A stretch of DNA of 64,000 nt from Methylocystis sp. (GTDB taxonomy: Bacteria; Pseudomonadota; Alphaproteobacteria; Rhizobiales; Beijerinckiaceae), in the NCBI GenBank assembly GCA_022843405.1, contig JALHNQ010000007.1:33608-97607 (forward strand), given 5' to 3'. The position numbers were made by a program, and so were the translations under genes. Numbering within the stretch: the first letter of the stretch is position 1; every line of letters begins with the position of its first letter. Under the pieces are notes generated by a model. The model was not told the DNA's origin, ran no database searches, and saw only the letters and a list, made by a program, of their open reading frames with translations. Shown in pieces: positions 1 to 8,925 of this stretch.

Positions 1-2631
1 GTCGACCCGCGCTTTCCAGCTTATTTTTTCCAGGAAGTCTCGTCGGTTTTCGACGTCGATCATCCGAGAAGCCTTGGCCAGGCAGTTCTCGATCGCCGCG
101 GCGAACTCCTCCGGTCCATTTGCGATGGAAATCAAGTCGACAAGCTCGTTCAAATTCGGGATCGCCGTCGATACGACCGGGACGCCGGCTGCGAGGTAGT
201 TATACGCTTTGAGAGGATTCATCGAATTGGTCAAATCGTTCACGACGTGGGGAACGATACCAACGTCGATCGACATCAGAAACGACGGAAGGTCGTGGTA
301 TTCGACGACGCCAAGAAACCTGACGTTTGCATACTTTGCGATTGAGGCAATTTTCGAATTTTCTTCCGCCGAACCCGCAAAAACGAACGACCATTCGGGT
401 CGCACCCGCACGAGTCCCTCCACGAGATCCCAGTCGATGCGGTCACGAAGATTTCCCACATAGCCGATCGTCGGCCGACCTGTCTGTGCAATCCCCTCGA
501 TGAGAGACAATTTGTCGGCGATCACGTCGAATCGTTCCGCGCCATTCGGCACGATCCGTATCGGGTTCGAGACATAGCTTTCGAAGTTGGCGGCGACCGG
601 GGCGCAGTTCGCGAATGTCACATGTGCGACTGAAAGCGTCTGTCTGTATAGATCGTCCAGCTGCTTGCGGTATCCTTCGTGAATATCCCAGGATCGCTGG
701 TCGTCGATGATGTCCGCGACACACGCCTTGAAGCCAACTTCCGCAAAGATTCTGGGGAACTGCCATACGACCGGACACACCCAGGCAATTGTGTCTTTTG
801 GATCAAAGCCCGCTTCCTGCATCTCCCGGGCGACGAAGGCGGGGAAATCCGCTTCCTCAGGCAGATCGCGCCCTAAAAGCTGCGATTGCGATGCGCTCCT
901 ATGGATGAAACTCCGTTGTAAGAGACGGCCCGTGTCGAGGCGTCGTTCCAAACGCGCGATGGTGTTACGCAGGACCAGCGCGGACTGATCCTGCGGCGCG
1001 GCGTTCGCTTTTTGGGAAAGCGAGTTAAGAGTGGCGACGCCAATTGGGGCGTCAAAAAACAGAACCCTGTCGACTTCGTTGGAAAGCAGAAGATGCTTGG
1101 CGATCATGTCTGACCGCCGGCCGTAAATCCCCGTGTCGTTCTGCTTCCAGAAAAAGACGATGTTCGAGCGAGGCCGCAGCCCTTGGGGAAGGGCGGGGAT
1201 CGGAAAATGTGATTTATGGGCTCGCGCGGCCGTTTCACCGATCGCTTCCGACATCAATGCGCGCGCGTCGTGAAATACTTGGGGCAGCGGCTTGACGCGC
1301 TTGATTTCGCCAATCGCGAGTTGCAACCGAGCCCTGTTCACGGCTTCGCTGAATTCGGTAAGGAAGCCGCTTCGAATTTTGCTTCTGTCGACCTCGTCCT
1401 TCGAAGCTTTTAGTTCGAGGAGTTTATCCTTCAGCGTTTCATGGCGAACCAGGTGAAGGCCCGGCAGTTCGCGCAGATCCCGCAGGGGCGGAACGTCGGT
1501 CATGAGCACAGGAACGCCCATCGCTGTCGCATCTGAAATCTTCGATGGGATTTGATAGGCGGCGATGGGATGGTCCGGGTCTTGAAGCAGCGGAATGCAG
1601 TCGGCCGCGCAAAGGAGCCAGGGCAGATTTTCAAACGACCAGCTCGGATGCTGTACGACGCGAGCGCGCTTGAAGCGCTTCAGCATTTTGCCCAAATCCG
1701 CGGGCGCGCCGTCGCCGACGATATGCAGACTGATCTTGTCGTCGGCGATCTCGTCGATCGCCTGCAAAACCTCGAGCACACCTTTGTGAGGCCGGACCGT
1801 TCCGACAAAAATTAGCGCGAACTCGTCCTCCGCCACGCCCAACTCGCGACGAACCGACGCTCGGTCGAAGCGCAGGGGATCGAAGGCGTTCTCGTCGCGC
1901 GCGTGACGAACGATCGCGCCTCCGAAACGGTCTCGAAGAGCGACGTTCGAGACCGTCACGGCGTCCGCATGTTCTATGAAGTTCTCGCTAAAGCGGGTGG
2001 CGATCTCTTCATAAGGCTCCATGAGCGCGGCGGGGCCGGCGCTTCTGAGCTCAGCAAGATCGGCGCGCAACCGGTTTTCGAAAAATGAGAGCTCATGGTC
2101 GTCGATGTCGAGGACGAGCGGGCATCCCGAGTGCTCCTTGATCAGGAAGCCGAGAAAGAGCGATGGAAGCCTGGGCTTCGAGACATATACGAGATCGAAG
2201 CGCTCTTTTGTCGCCTCCAGCGCCGCGCGCGGATAAAAATCCAGCAGCGTGCGGCATGGGAGGACGCGCGACTCTATCCCTGTCTCCAGAAGAGGGGGCC
2301 ACAAACCATTACCGTAGCGTCGCCAACCCGGACCGATGACGACGGGACTCCAGTCTTGTGACAGAAGGCGCTGCAAGACAAAGGCGCGCCCGACGGGGTT
2401 GTGTCCCATGTCCCAGGAGATGATCGCCGCGCGCCCCCCGGTAGAGGCGCGTTTCACGGAAGGCGCGTCGTTGTGCGCCCGGGCCACGTTAGCGAGGCGC
2501 TCAGTGCGCACAGATCTCAGGTCGTTTTCCAAGCGCAGGATCTGACGTTCGAGATCGTCTGCGTGGCGCATTTCGGCGCCGAGGGTCGACACCAGCAGCT
2601 CGATATTTTGTGAAAGCCGACGCCCCGTCAC
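1..2631 (-). CDS. Double-module glycosyltransferase (GT4-like), 3' end outside window
   Basis: An open frame of 877 codons reads leftward from a GTG that directly follows the stop of the upstream gene (TAACGTG) and runs off the window edge. Residues about 65-420 form one GT-B unit with a GT4-like nucleotide-sugar loop (FVGTVRPHKG near residue 280). Residues about 490 onward form a second unit with the typical C-terminal motif (PLKAYNYLAAGVPVVST, near residue 810). The first 60 residues are helical and probably coiled coil. It is the last visible gene of a leftward glycan run. The likely role is sugar addition to a surface polysaccharide or lipid-linked glycan; donors and acceptor cannot be told. 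A start a little further upstream, overlapping the previous gene, is possible. Confidence 0.78.
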   Translation of the reverse strand, partial: MTGRRLSQNIELLVSTLGAEMRHADDLERQILRLENDLRSVRTERLANVARAHNDAPSVKRASTGGRAAIISWDMGHNPVGRAFVLQRLLSQDWSPVVIGPGWRRYGNGLWPPLLETGIESRVLPCRTLLDFYPRAALEATKERFDLVYVSKPRLPSLFLGFLIKEHSGCPLVLDIDDHELSFFENRLRADLAELRSAGPAALMEPYEEIATRFSENFIEHADAVTVSNVALRDRFGGAIVRHARDENAFDPLRFDRASVRRELGVAEDEFALIFVGTVRPHKGVLEVLQAIDEIADDKISLHIVGDGAPADLGKMLKRFKRARVVQHPSWSFENLPWLLCAADCIPLLQDPDHPIAAYQIPSKISDATAMGVPVLMTDVPPLRDLRELPGLHLVRHETLKDKLLELKASKDEVDRSKIRSGFLTEFSEAVNRARLQLAIGEIKRVKPLPQVFHDARALMSEAIGETAARAHKSHFPIPALPQGLRPRSNIVFFWKQNDTGIYGRRSDMIAKHLLLSNEVDRVLFFDAPIGVATLNSLSQKANAAPQDQSALVLRNTIARLERRLDTGRLLQRSFIHRSASQSQLLGRDLPEEADFPAFVAREMQEAGFDPKDTIAWVCPVVWQFPRIFAEVGFKACVADIIDDQRSWDIHEGYRKQLDDLYRQTLSVAHVTFANCAPVAANFESYVSNPIRIVPNGAERFDVIADKLSLIEGIAQTGRPTIGYVGNLRDRIDWDLVEGLVRVRPEWSFVFAGSAEENSKIASIAKYANVRFLGVVEYHDLPSFLMSIDVGIVPHVVNDLTNSMNPLKAYNYLAAGVPVVSTAIPNLNELVDLISIANGPEEFAAAIENCLAKASRMIDVENRRDFLEKISWKARVD

Positions 2632-2632
2632 G

Positions 2633-3319
2633 TTACACGATCCTCTTGCGCCGCTTGGCCCCCAGGGGAAATATCCCTTCAAGCAGCCAAGGCGAAACCC
2701 GAGTTTCGTCGAGCAGGACGGAAGCGATCACGCCCAGGCGCCTGAGGTCTGACGAATTCGAATGGTCCTCGCTCGCGTCCGTGGATATGCGGACGCGCAG
2801 CCTTCCGCGTTCGGGCCGGATCGGTGGCGGCCGCACAATCTGTCCGCGCGGCAGGTCGACAGGCATTTGGCCGCCCTCCCATTCAACGGACACGGTCTTG
2901 CCCGGCGCGTTGCGTTCCGGCAAATAAAACTCGAATTCGATCATGGCCGCGTCGACGACTTCGATTTCCGCCTCGGTCGCGATCCACTGATCGTGATAAG
3001 CGCCGTATATCCAGTCCGCAAAGGGCGCGTCGGCATAGTCGGACTTCAATTCGACCGTCTCGTCCATGTCTTGGGCGAACAGCCGGACGAGCGCTTTGGT
3101 TTCGTCTGTAAACATGACATCCGCAATGCCGTGGACCCATTTCAGCGGACTATTGTCTCCTCGGGCGTCGATCAGCGTGATTGGCGCATAGGGTGCGAGA
3201 CGCGACGCCGTCGCCGCCGAGGAAATCAGAAAAAGCTTGTTCCTGAAGGACAAGAAAGTCGAATGGGCGACCGGCGCCACGAGCAAACGTGCGGTTGTGC
3301 AAGCGTCTTCCAAGCTCAT
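2633..3319 (-). CDS. Hypothetical protein of glycan locus
   Basis: A 228-residue protein with no signal peptide or membrane segment. I do not recognise its family. The middle (about 110-190) is rich in beta-type sequence and contains a hydrophobic strand pattern followed by a proline-rich stretch (GQIVRPPPIRPERG), which suggests a small beta-sandwich, perhaps carbohydrate binding; that is inference only. Its stop is two bases from the GTG of the downstream double glycosyltransferase, so the two are almost certainly translated together, and it probably works with that enzyme. The ATG at 3319 is the only good start before the 225-bp gap to the PhyH gene. Confidence 0.6.
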   Translation of the reverse strand: MSLEDACTTARLLVAPVAHSTFLSFRNKLFLISSAATASRLAPYAPITLIDARGDNSPLKWVHGIADVMFTDETKALVRLFAQDMDETVELKSDYADAPFADWIYGAYHDQWIATEAEIEVVDAAMIEFEFYLPERNAPGKTVSVEWEGGQMPVDLPRGQIVRPPPIRPERGRLRVRISTDASEDHSNSSDLRRLGVIASVLLDETRVSPWLLEGIFPLGAKRRKRIV

Positions 3320-3452
3320 ACTCGTCTCGGCCCGGGGAGGGCTATGGTCGTTAAGGCCCTACGACAGAATTTGGTAGTGACCTCATCGACATCGGTCAAT
3401 GGGCGGAAGCGAAGGTAGCGTATGCGGCTAGACGCATCTTGTGGAAATGACT

Positions 3453-3476
3453 TGGCCCACCAAATTTGGTGGGCCA
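3453..3476. other. Perfect 24-bp palindrome
   Basis: Twelve bases (TGGCCCACCAAA) are followed at once by their exact reverse complement, with no loop. It sits in the 225-bp gap between the PhyH oxygenase gene (ends 3545) and the downstream unknown gene (starts 3319). There is no clear T-tract on the leftward strand, so it may be a weak terminator or attenuator within the operon, or a binding site. The rest of the gap shows nothing recognisable. Confidence 0.5.
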
Positions 3477-3544
3477 GAATTGAGAAAATCTCAGCTGGAC
3501 TTTCTTGGCCTCGACGTGCGGACTGAAGTGTTGGCGCGAAATAC

Positions 3545-4366
3545 TCACGCGCTCCGTTTGCTCACTTCCCCGGAAACCATGCGCATCCATTTCCGAACGA
3601 TCTCCGAATGACGCTGCAACGCGGCCGGATGAAACACGTCCTCAGGCGCCGTTTCGAGATCGAATCCGCCATGGTTGCGTCCGCTCACGAGCGTCGCCGA
3701 AACGCGCTCGCTCCCGGTTTGCGTCAAGTCGCCGGCGATATAGCGAATTGTAAAGCCGACCCGACGCGGCCCGCCGGCGTTTGGTTTCGAGCCATGAATC
3801 AACAAGAGATGGTGTAGGGACATCTCTCCTGGCTGCAGAACGATGTCGACGGCTTGCGACTCGTCGACGTCGAGCGCAACCTCTTCGCGGCCGGGCAGCA
3901 TGTTCCACGCATCGTTCGTATCGCGGTGCGGGGCCGGCCGGGCGTGGGAGCCGGGAAGGACCCGCATGCAGCCGTTCTCTGGCCTGCTCGCGGAAAAAGC
4001 GACCCATGCCGTCAGGGCGCGCGGCTCGGAAAGTCCCCAGTACGTTGCGTCCTGATGCCAGGGAACGTGCTGTGGCTCGCCAGTCCCCTTTATGAAGAAA
4101 CTTGCGGCCCAGCAGAGCAGATCGGGGCCAAGAATGTCCTGAACGGGTCGAACGATGCGCTCGTCGCGCACGAGATCCCACAGCTGCGGGATCAATAGAT
4201 GCGCCTTGATATTGAACGTCGGAGACAGCCGTCCGCCACGCTCGGCCTGGATAGCGTCGAGCCGAGCCAAATGATCGGCCATTTCATCAAGCTCGAAGGC
4301 GCTCAGCGGAGACAGGTAGCCGTCGCGGCGGTAGGCGTCAATCTGGCCGGCGTCGAGGTATGTCAT
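3545..4366 (-). CDS. PhyH-family Fe(II)/2-oxoglutarate dioxygenase (copy 1)
   Basis: A 273-residue phytanoyl-CoA dioxygenase family protein. The iron triad is visible as His104 and Asp106 in WHQDATYW and His191 in LLIHGSKPN; Arg201 or Arg202 nearby is the likely 2-oxoglutarate carboxylate ligand. The conserved PENGCMRVLPGSH segment precedes the distal half of the fold. Family members hydroxylate lipids, amino acids and small metabolites with O2 and 2-oxoglutarate, so here it may modify a sugar, a lipid or a glycan precursor; the substrate is unknown. It is cytoplasmic. It is 37 bp downstream of a paralogue (4404-5255) that shares most of the domain, pointing to tandem duplication. Confidence 0.85.
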   Translation of the reverse strand: MTYLDAGQIDAYRRDGYLSPLSAFELDEMADHLARLDAIQAERGGRLSPTFNIKAHLLIPQLWDLVRDERIVRPVQDILGPDLLCWAASFFIKGTGEPQHVPWHQDATYWGLSEPRALTAWVAFSASRPENGCMRVLPGSHARPAPHRDTNDAWNMLPGREEVALDVDESQAVDIVLQPGEMSLHHLLLIHGSKPNAGGPRRVGFTIRYIAGDLTQTGSERVSATLVSGRNHGGFDLETAPEDVFHPAALQRHSEIVRKWMRMVSGEVSKRSA

Positions 4367-4403
4367 TCCACTCTCTTAGTCTGGGCCCGGTCCCCATCAA
4401 CAA

Positions 4404-5255
4404 TCAGTCGCTGGCGCGGCTCTCCCTATTCAACGGGCTGGGCGCGCCATCGAAGATAATTCGCATCCCGTCCCGGACGATGCCGGGATGACGTGCGACA
4501 GCGGCTGGATGGAATTCCCCTTCTGGCGCCTTCTCAAGGGCGAAACTCCCGAGATTGCGGCCTCGCACGAGTGTCGCGGAGTTTCGCGCCCCGGCCCTCA
4601 GCGTGTTTGCACTGGAAATATAACGTATGGCGAAGCCGACACGGCGCAGGTGCGAATTATTATGCGCAGATCCATGCACAGCAAGGCAATGATGCAACGA
4701 CATTTCTCCCGGAGCGAGCACGAGATCGATCGCTTCCGAATCGTTGACCGCAGCGATCATCTTTTCCCCGCGACCGAGAAGATTGGCGCTGTCGCCGGAG
4801 TCCGTGTGCGCGAGCCTTTGCCGATGGCTTCCTGGAACCGCCCGCACACAGCCGTTTTCCGGGACGCTCGGCGTCAGCGCCACCCAGGCAGTCGCTGCAT
4901 CCGTCGTGGTTAGACCCCAATAGGTGATGTCCTGGTGCCAGGCGACATAGCGCGAATCGCCAGGCGACTTGGAAATGAAACTTGTTCCCCAGCACAGAAG
5001 ATCCGGTCCAAGAATATCTTCGACTCGATCGACAATCCTGGGGTCGTGCACCAGGTCCCAGAGCCATGGGACGAGCAAATGCGGCTTGGCGTTGAAGACG
5101 GCTGAGAGCCGACCCGCGCGTTGCGCTTCCATCGCTTCGAGCCGCGCCAGGCAATCGCCCGCTTCCTGCGGTTCGAGAACCCTGATCGGAAAAAGGAAAC
5201 CATCGCGCGAAAAGCGATCAAGTTCATTCGGGGTCAGACGATTGGCGACGCTCAT
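4404..5255 (-). CDS. PhyH-family Fe(II)/2-oxoglutarate dioxygenase (copy 2)
   Basis: A 283-residue paralogue of the neighbouring oxygenase. The iron ligands are His107 and Asp109 (WHQDITYWG) and His194 (LAVHGSAHN), with an arginine pair at 204-205. Both copies share the stretches ILGPDLLCW and PGEMSLHH, but differ in the residues around the active site and in the C-terminal tail, so they probably act on different substrates or successive steps. Both retain all catalytic residues, so neither looks decayed. It lies between the pyruvyl transferase homologue and copy 1, all leftward. A role in decorating a surface glycan is inferred from context only. Confidence 0.85.
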   Translation of the reverse strand: MSVANRLTPNELDRFSRDGFLFPIRVLEPQEAGDCLARLEAMEAQRAGRLSAVFNAKPHLLVPWLWDLVHDPRIVDRVEDILGPDLLCWGTSFISKSPGDSRYVAWHQDITYWGLTTTDAATAWVALTPSVPENGCVRAVPGSHRQRLAHTDSGDSANLLGRGEKMIAAVNDSEAIDLVLAPGEMSLHHCLAVHGSAHNNSHLRRVGFAIRYISSANTLRAGARNSATLVRGRNLGSFALEKAPEGEFHPAAVARHPGIVRDGMRIIFDGAPSPLNRESRASD

Positions 5256-5368
5256 TCGCCCTCCCTGCTATCGCCACTCCCGACTGACGCCAGCGTCGGA
5301 TTCCGAGGTCCCACCCACTCGCATGAAAACTTACTCCGATGCAATAATGCGGTTTCAGCGTTACGGAA

Positions 5369-6634
5369 TCACTTCTTTAGAGAGGCAAAATCGGCCGCCC
5401 TGTGCGCAACCGGCTGCATTGCCCATCGGGGGCCGAGTTCGCGGAGGCCAAATGTGAATATCGCCGACAGGAAGCGCTGGCGCGCATCCGAGAACTTCTC
5501 AGGGGCCATGATTGCATTTTCTATGCGCCGCCAGTGTCGGTCAAGGGCGGCAAAGGTTTTTTCTGGGATCCGGCAGGCAAGCGGTTCACCCTTTCGGGCC
5601 GCCGCCGCGCGATATGCTGCCGGCCAGTCACGCGCGAGATCTTCCAGCCGATCGATGTGTTCTAGGAAGCCGGCGAACTTACGATAGGCAGGCCGGGCGA
5701 CGAGGACGCCGGGAACGCCATAAGCGGCCGCGGTGACATAGCCATGTAGAGACGCTCCGACATAAAATCGTGAAAATGCGATAGCTGCGGCAACTTCTCT
5801 AAGGCTCGCGGGATCATCGAGCAATATGTGCGGAATCGGGAGATGGAGGGAGATCGCTCGCGCCAAAACGTCGTCGTCATGGGCGCGTCCGACCGCGGTC
5901 AGGATCGGCGTAAGCTCCATCTCCCGCGCGAAGGCGGCCAGCATGGCCGCTGTTTCCTGGTGCGTTTGCCCGGCGAGCGAACGGTTACGAAAGTGGACCG
6001 CCACAAAGTCGGTTCGCCCCTCGAATCCCTTGCGCGTAAGTAAAGACTGGAATGGTTTGTCGAGATCGCGTTTTGTCCAGATGCGCCCGAGATCTGCAAT
6101 CGGGTCGGGCACGATCTCGACCGGGATGCTGTCCGGCGCCGCCAGGAGCTCGAATCCGCCGCGGTCGCGCACCGAAACATAGGAAGACGCCCCCAGGGCT
6201 GCGTCGACGAGCGCGCGTTGCGATTGCGGGATTGGATGGGGGACGCCGGGGGCGTTCCAGGCAAGGGGAACATCGCGCAGAGCGGCGGCAAGGGCGGCGC
6301 CGAGCCACAAGCCGGCGCCGGCCCATTCGCCGACGTCCGTTCCCTGATATTCGCGCAGAATATCCATCCGATGGGTGTGAATGAGATAGCCGCCGCCGAT
6401 GACGATCCCGTCGACCTTCATGTCGCCGCCCAGCATCTCGGCGATGTCGAGAGGGGAAATGGCGTCGGGAATGCCGGCATGCGCCTTCGTCGGCGCGATG
6501 GGGATAACCTCGACGCCTGCCGCGCTCAGTCGGTGCGCGGCGACCAGCGGGAACAAGAGATCCCCGTAATTCTGCATGTCGAAGACGCCAGTGAGAAAAA
6601 TTCTCTTGGCGCGGTTAGACTGGAAGGGAGACAT
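5369..6634 (-). CDS. Polysaccharide pyruvyl transferase family protein
   Basis: A 421-residue protein of the WcaK/CsaB type. Residues after the start read RIFLTGVFDMQNYGDLLFPL, the usual N-terminal nucleotide-binding-like strand and the NYGD motif. The IVIGGGYLIH glycine motif follows, and a second half contains the conserved SRFYVGASLHGYVTAAAYGVPG segment, whose histidine is characteristic of the family. The family adds ketal pyruvate to sugars from phosphoenolpyruvate, and some members act as other transferases. I chose the ATG at 6634 because AGGAAGAG sits 5 bases before it; an in-frame ATG at 6682 has no ribosome-binding site. It heads the leftward glycan operon. Confidence 0.8.
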   Translation of the reverse strand: MSPFQSNRAKRIFLTGVFDMQNYGDLLFPLVAAHRLSAAGVEVIPIAPTKAHAGIPDAISPLDIAEMLGGDMKVDGIVIGGGYLIHTHRMDILREYQGTDVGEWAGAGLWLGAALAAALRDVPLAWNAPGVPHPIPQSQRALVDAALGASSYVSVRDRGGFELLAAPDSIPVEIVPDPIADLGRIWTKRDLDKPFQSLLTRKGFEGRTDFVAVHFRNRSLAGQTHQETAAMLAAFAREMELTPILTAVGRAHDDDVLARAISLHLPIPHILLDDPASLREVAAAIAFSRFYVGASLHGYVTAAAYGVPGVLVARPAYRKFAGFLEHIDRLEDLARDWPAAYRAAAARKGEPLACRIPEKTFAALDRHWRRIENAIMAPEKFSDARQRFLSAIFTFGLRELGPRWAMQPVAHRAADFASLKK

Positions 6635-6758
6635 CGAGCTCTTCCTGTTTGGAGCGTCGCAATTCTCAGCTATCATAGCCAATGATTACAGGTTCGTGCG
6701 ATGCCGTCGTAGTGGGCCCGTCCACGCCTCGACCCATTCGCACAAAACGAGGAACCCA

Positions 6759-8465
6759 ATGGACGACATGGAATCCGCGGGCGCCGAAACGGCTGTAGCC
6801 GCGGTCAATGATCCGGAAGCAGCGAACGCCCAAATCGTCCGCGCCATGGAAGCGGACGAGGGGGACGAGGCGACTCGACTCATGGCGGAGGCGCTGGCGA
6901 GGTGGCCGAACTACACCCGACTCCAATTGACGCAGGGCGAGGTGCTCCACAAATGCGTCGGCGTCGCCGAGGCCGCGCATTATTATGCCAGCATTCTCGA
7001 TGAGCGGCCCGCTCATCCATGGGCGCTCGCCCGTCTCAAGGCCGTATTGAACGGTCAGGCGCTCTCGGCGCAGGAAGCAGAGCGGATCGGCAAAGCGCTT
7101 TTCGCGGCCAAACTGGATGGCCCCGCCAGCGAGTCTATATTCGATGCGCTAGCGAAGGCAGTTCGTCCCGATGAGAGCCTGGCTTTCCTGCGAACCATAG
7201 CGCCCCGCTCGAAGATTTTCCGTCTGGAATGGAAGCTCGCTGTCGCAGAAACCGAAGCGGGCGACGCCGAGGCGGCGATCCGCGTTCTCTCTGGCGCGTA
7301 TGAGGAGGGGCGCTACAACGAAGCCGCGATCTCTCTTTTGTCGGAGCTTTTAGCGGTCTGCGGTCGTGAATCGGAAGCGATCGAACTACTGCGCCACGAA
7401 ATCTTGCGCGCCCCCGACCGTCCAGATCCTTATCGAAAATTGTTGAGCTTTCTTCAGCGCGCCTGCGCCTTCAAGCAGGCGGGAGAAATTATGCAGGAGG
7501 CTCTTGAACGCTGGCCGCGCGACTGGCTCCTCCTGTTTCGACTGAACCGGCTTCCCGTCGAACCAAAGCGCCTGAAGTCGATCTTTCGAACGATCCGCTC
7601 TGCAGCCGACGCTGAAGCGCTCCGCGATGAGCGATTCAGATATCATTATGCGCTCGCCTGCCTTCACGCGGAGGAGTTGGAACGCGCGCGCGACTTGCTC
7701 AGGGCGCCGTTCGCGCCGCCGGTCGACGACCTGGCGGCCCCGGTCGCCAAGGCTTTCCTTTCCCGACCGATCAATTTTTGGAAACGCAGATCACGTCTTG
7801 TAGACAACCGCACGCTCGACGTTCAGATCACGCGTTCCAAGGGCGCGCGTTTGACCGTCGTGCTTCCGACCGGAATCGCCTTCGGCTTTCTGCCGCCCGC
7901 GATGATCGACGCTTTGTTCGCCGAGCACGGCGTCAATGTCATCTACCTCCGAGATTTCCACAAGCGCGCCTATACGCGCGGCGTCGCGAGTCTCGGGCAG
8001 GACGAGGCGGAAACCATACGCGCCCTCCAGGAGATTGTCGCCAGCCTCGGCGCCCCCCGAATTGTGACCATCGGCGCTTCCATGGGCGGTTTCGCGGCCT
8101 TTCGCTACGGCGCGCTGCTCGATGCATACGCCGCCATATCTTTTGCCGGGCCGACAGAACTGCGCTCTGTTTACGACACCGCCAAACATTCCGTTTGGAA
8201 CCCGGGCTATTTCGTGAAGCTTCAATTGCAACGCGAAAGTGAGACGCCGGTTGATCTCGTTCCGCTGCTTCGTCGTGGCGGCAAGACCAAATTTTTCCAA
8301 TTTTTCGGTGAGGACGCCGCCGAAGACGCGCATCAGGCGCGACGCCTCAAGGGAATCGACAACGTCACTCTGATGCCGGTTCGCGGCGTCAAGGACCATC
8401 TAGTTGTCGACCACGCGATCGCCGACGGGTCGTTCGACTCAATGCTTCGACTGTTGCAGGAATGA
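6759..8465 (+). CDS. Helical-repeat protein fused to alpha/beta hydrolase domain
   Basis: A 568-residue protein. Residues about 20-340 are helical TPR-like repeats with regular Ala/Leu/Trp spacing (for example EALERWPRDWLLLFRLNRLP). The C-terminal 200 residues are an alpha/beta hydrolase-like domain with the nucleophile elbow GASMGG, Ser441. A histidine in the final segment (VKDHLVVDH) could complete a triad. The ATG at 6759 has an upstream ACGAGGA. It is divergent from the pyruvyl transferase gene with about 125 bp between, which should hold both promoters. No signal peptide is visible, so it is probably cytoplasmic. It may cleave or transfer an acyl group in glycan assembly; this is inference. 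Confidence 0.7.
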   Translation: MDDMESAGAETAVAAVNDPEAANAQIVRAMEADEGDEATRLMAEALARWPNYTRLQLTQGEVLHKCVGVAEAAHYYASILDERPAHPWALARLKAVLNGQALSAQEAERIGKALFAAKLDGPASESIFDALAKAVRPDESLAFLRTIAPRSKIFRLEWKLAVAETEAGDAEAAIRVLSGAYEEGRYNEAAISLLSELLAVCGRESEAIELLRHEILRAPDRPDPYRKLLSFLQRACAFKQAGEIMQEALERWPRDWLLLFRLNRLPVEPKRLKSIFRTIRSAADAEALRDERFRYHYALACLHAEELERARDLLRAPFAPPVDDLAAPVAKAFLSRPINFWKRRSRLVDNRTLDVQITRSKGARLTVVLPTGIAFGFLPPAMIDALFAEHGVNVIYLRDFHKRAYTRGVASLGQDEAETIRALQEIVASLGAPRIVTIGASMGGFAAFRYGALLDAYAAISFAGPTELRSVYDTAKHSVWNPGYFVKLQLQRESETPVDLVPLLRRGGKTKFFQFFGEDAAEDAHQARRLKGIDNVTLMPVRGVKDHLVVDHAIADGSFDSMLRLLQE

Positions 8466-8467
8466 AA

Positions 8468-8489
8468 GCTGCGCCCGACTGGGTGCAGC
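8468..8489 (+). terminator. Stem-loop after the hydrolase gene
   Basis: A nine-base-pair stem with one G-U pair and a GACT loop begins three bases after the stop codon. No clear T-tract follows, so it is either an imperfect intrinsic terminator or an mRNA 3' end structure. The remaining 430 bp up to the next gene (8490-8925) contain no convincing ORF; AT-richer sequence around 8750-8780 may hold the promoter of the next gene. Confidence 0.5.
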
Positions 8490-8925
8490 CCTGCTGCCCG
8501 CGCTGTTCCGGTCATCGATCATCCTCAGTGTTGACGGTCTTTTGCTCAGCAAACGGATAGTCGTTAGTTCCGGCTGATGACAAAAATGGACCGATCGGCG
8601 CCGATGGTTCGTTGCAGTATCCGGCCAGATCGCCAAGGCGCAGTCAGTGTTACCCTTATTGCGAAACACTCAGCACAGCGGACGCTGGGCTCATCGCGGA
8701 AGAAGAAAAAGCGAACAGTCTGTGCGCACGAACCGCACACACGCCGACTCAAATATCTGAAATTCAATTTTATTCACGCCAATCCATCCTCGGCGCCACG
8801 GGAAAACGAATATCGGACGCACAATGCATCATTGGCGGGCGAGCCTTGTCATGGGCGCCAACCTGCCGTACCAAAGCGTCGCAACGCAAGCAGAAGCGGC
8901 GGCGCGGCGCGCGCCCGGAGGCGGA

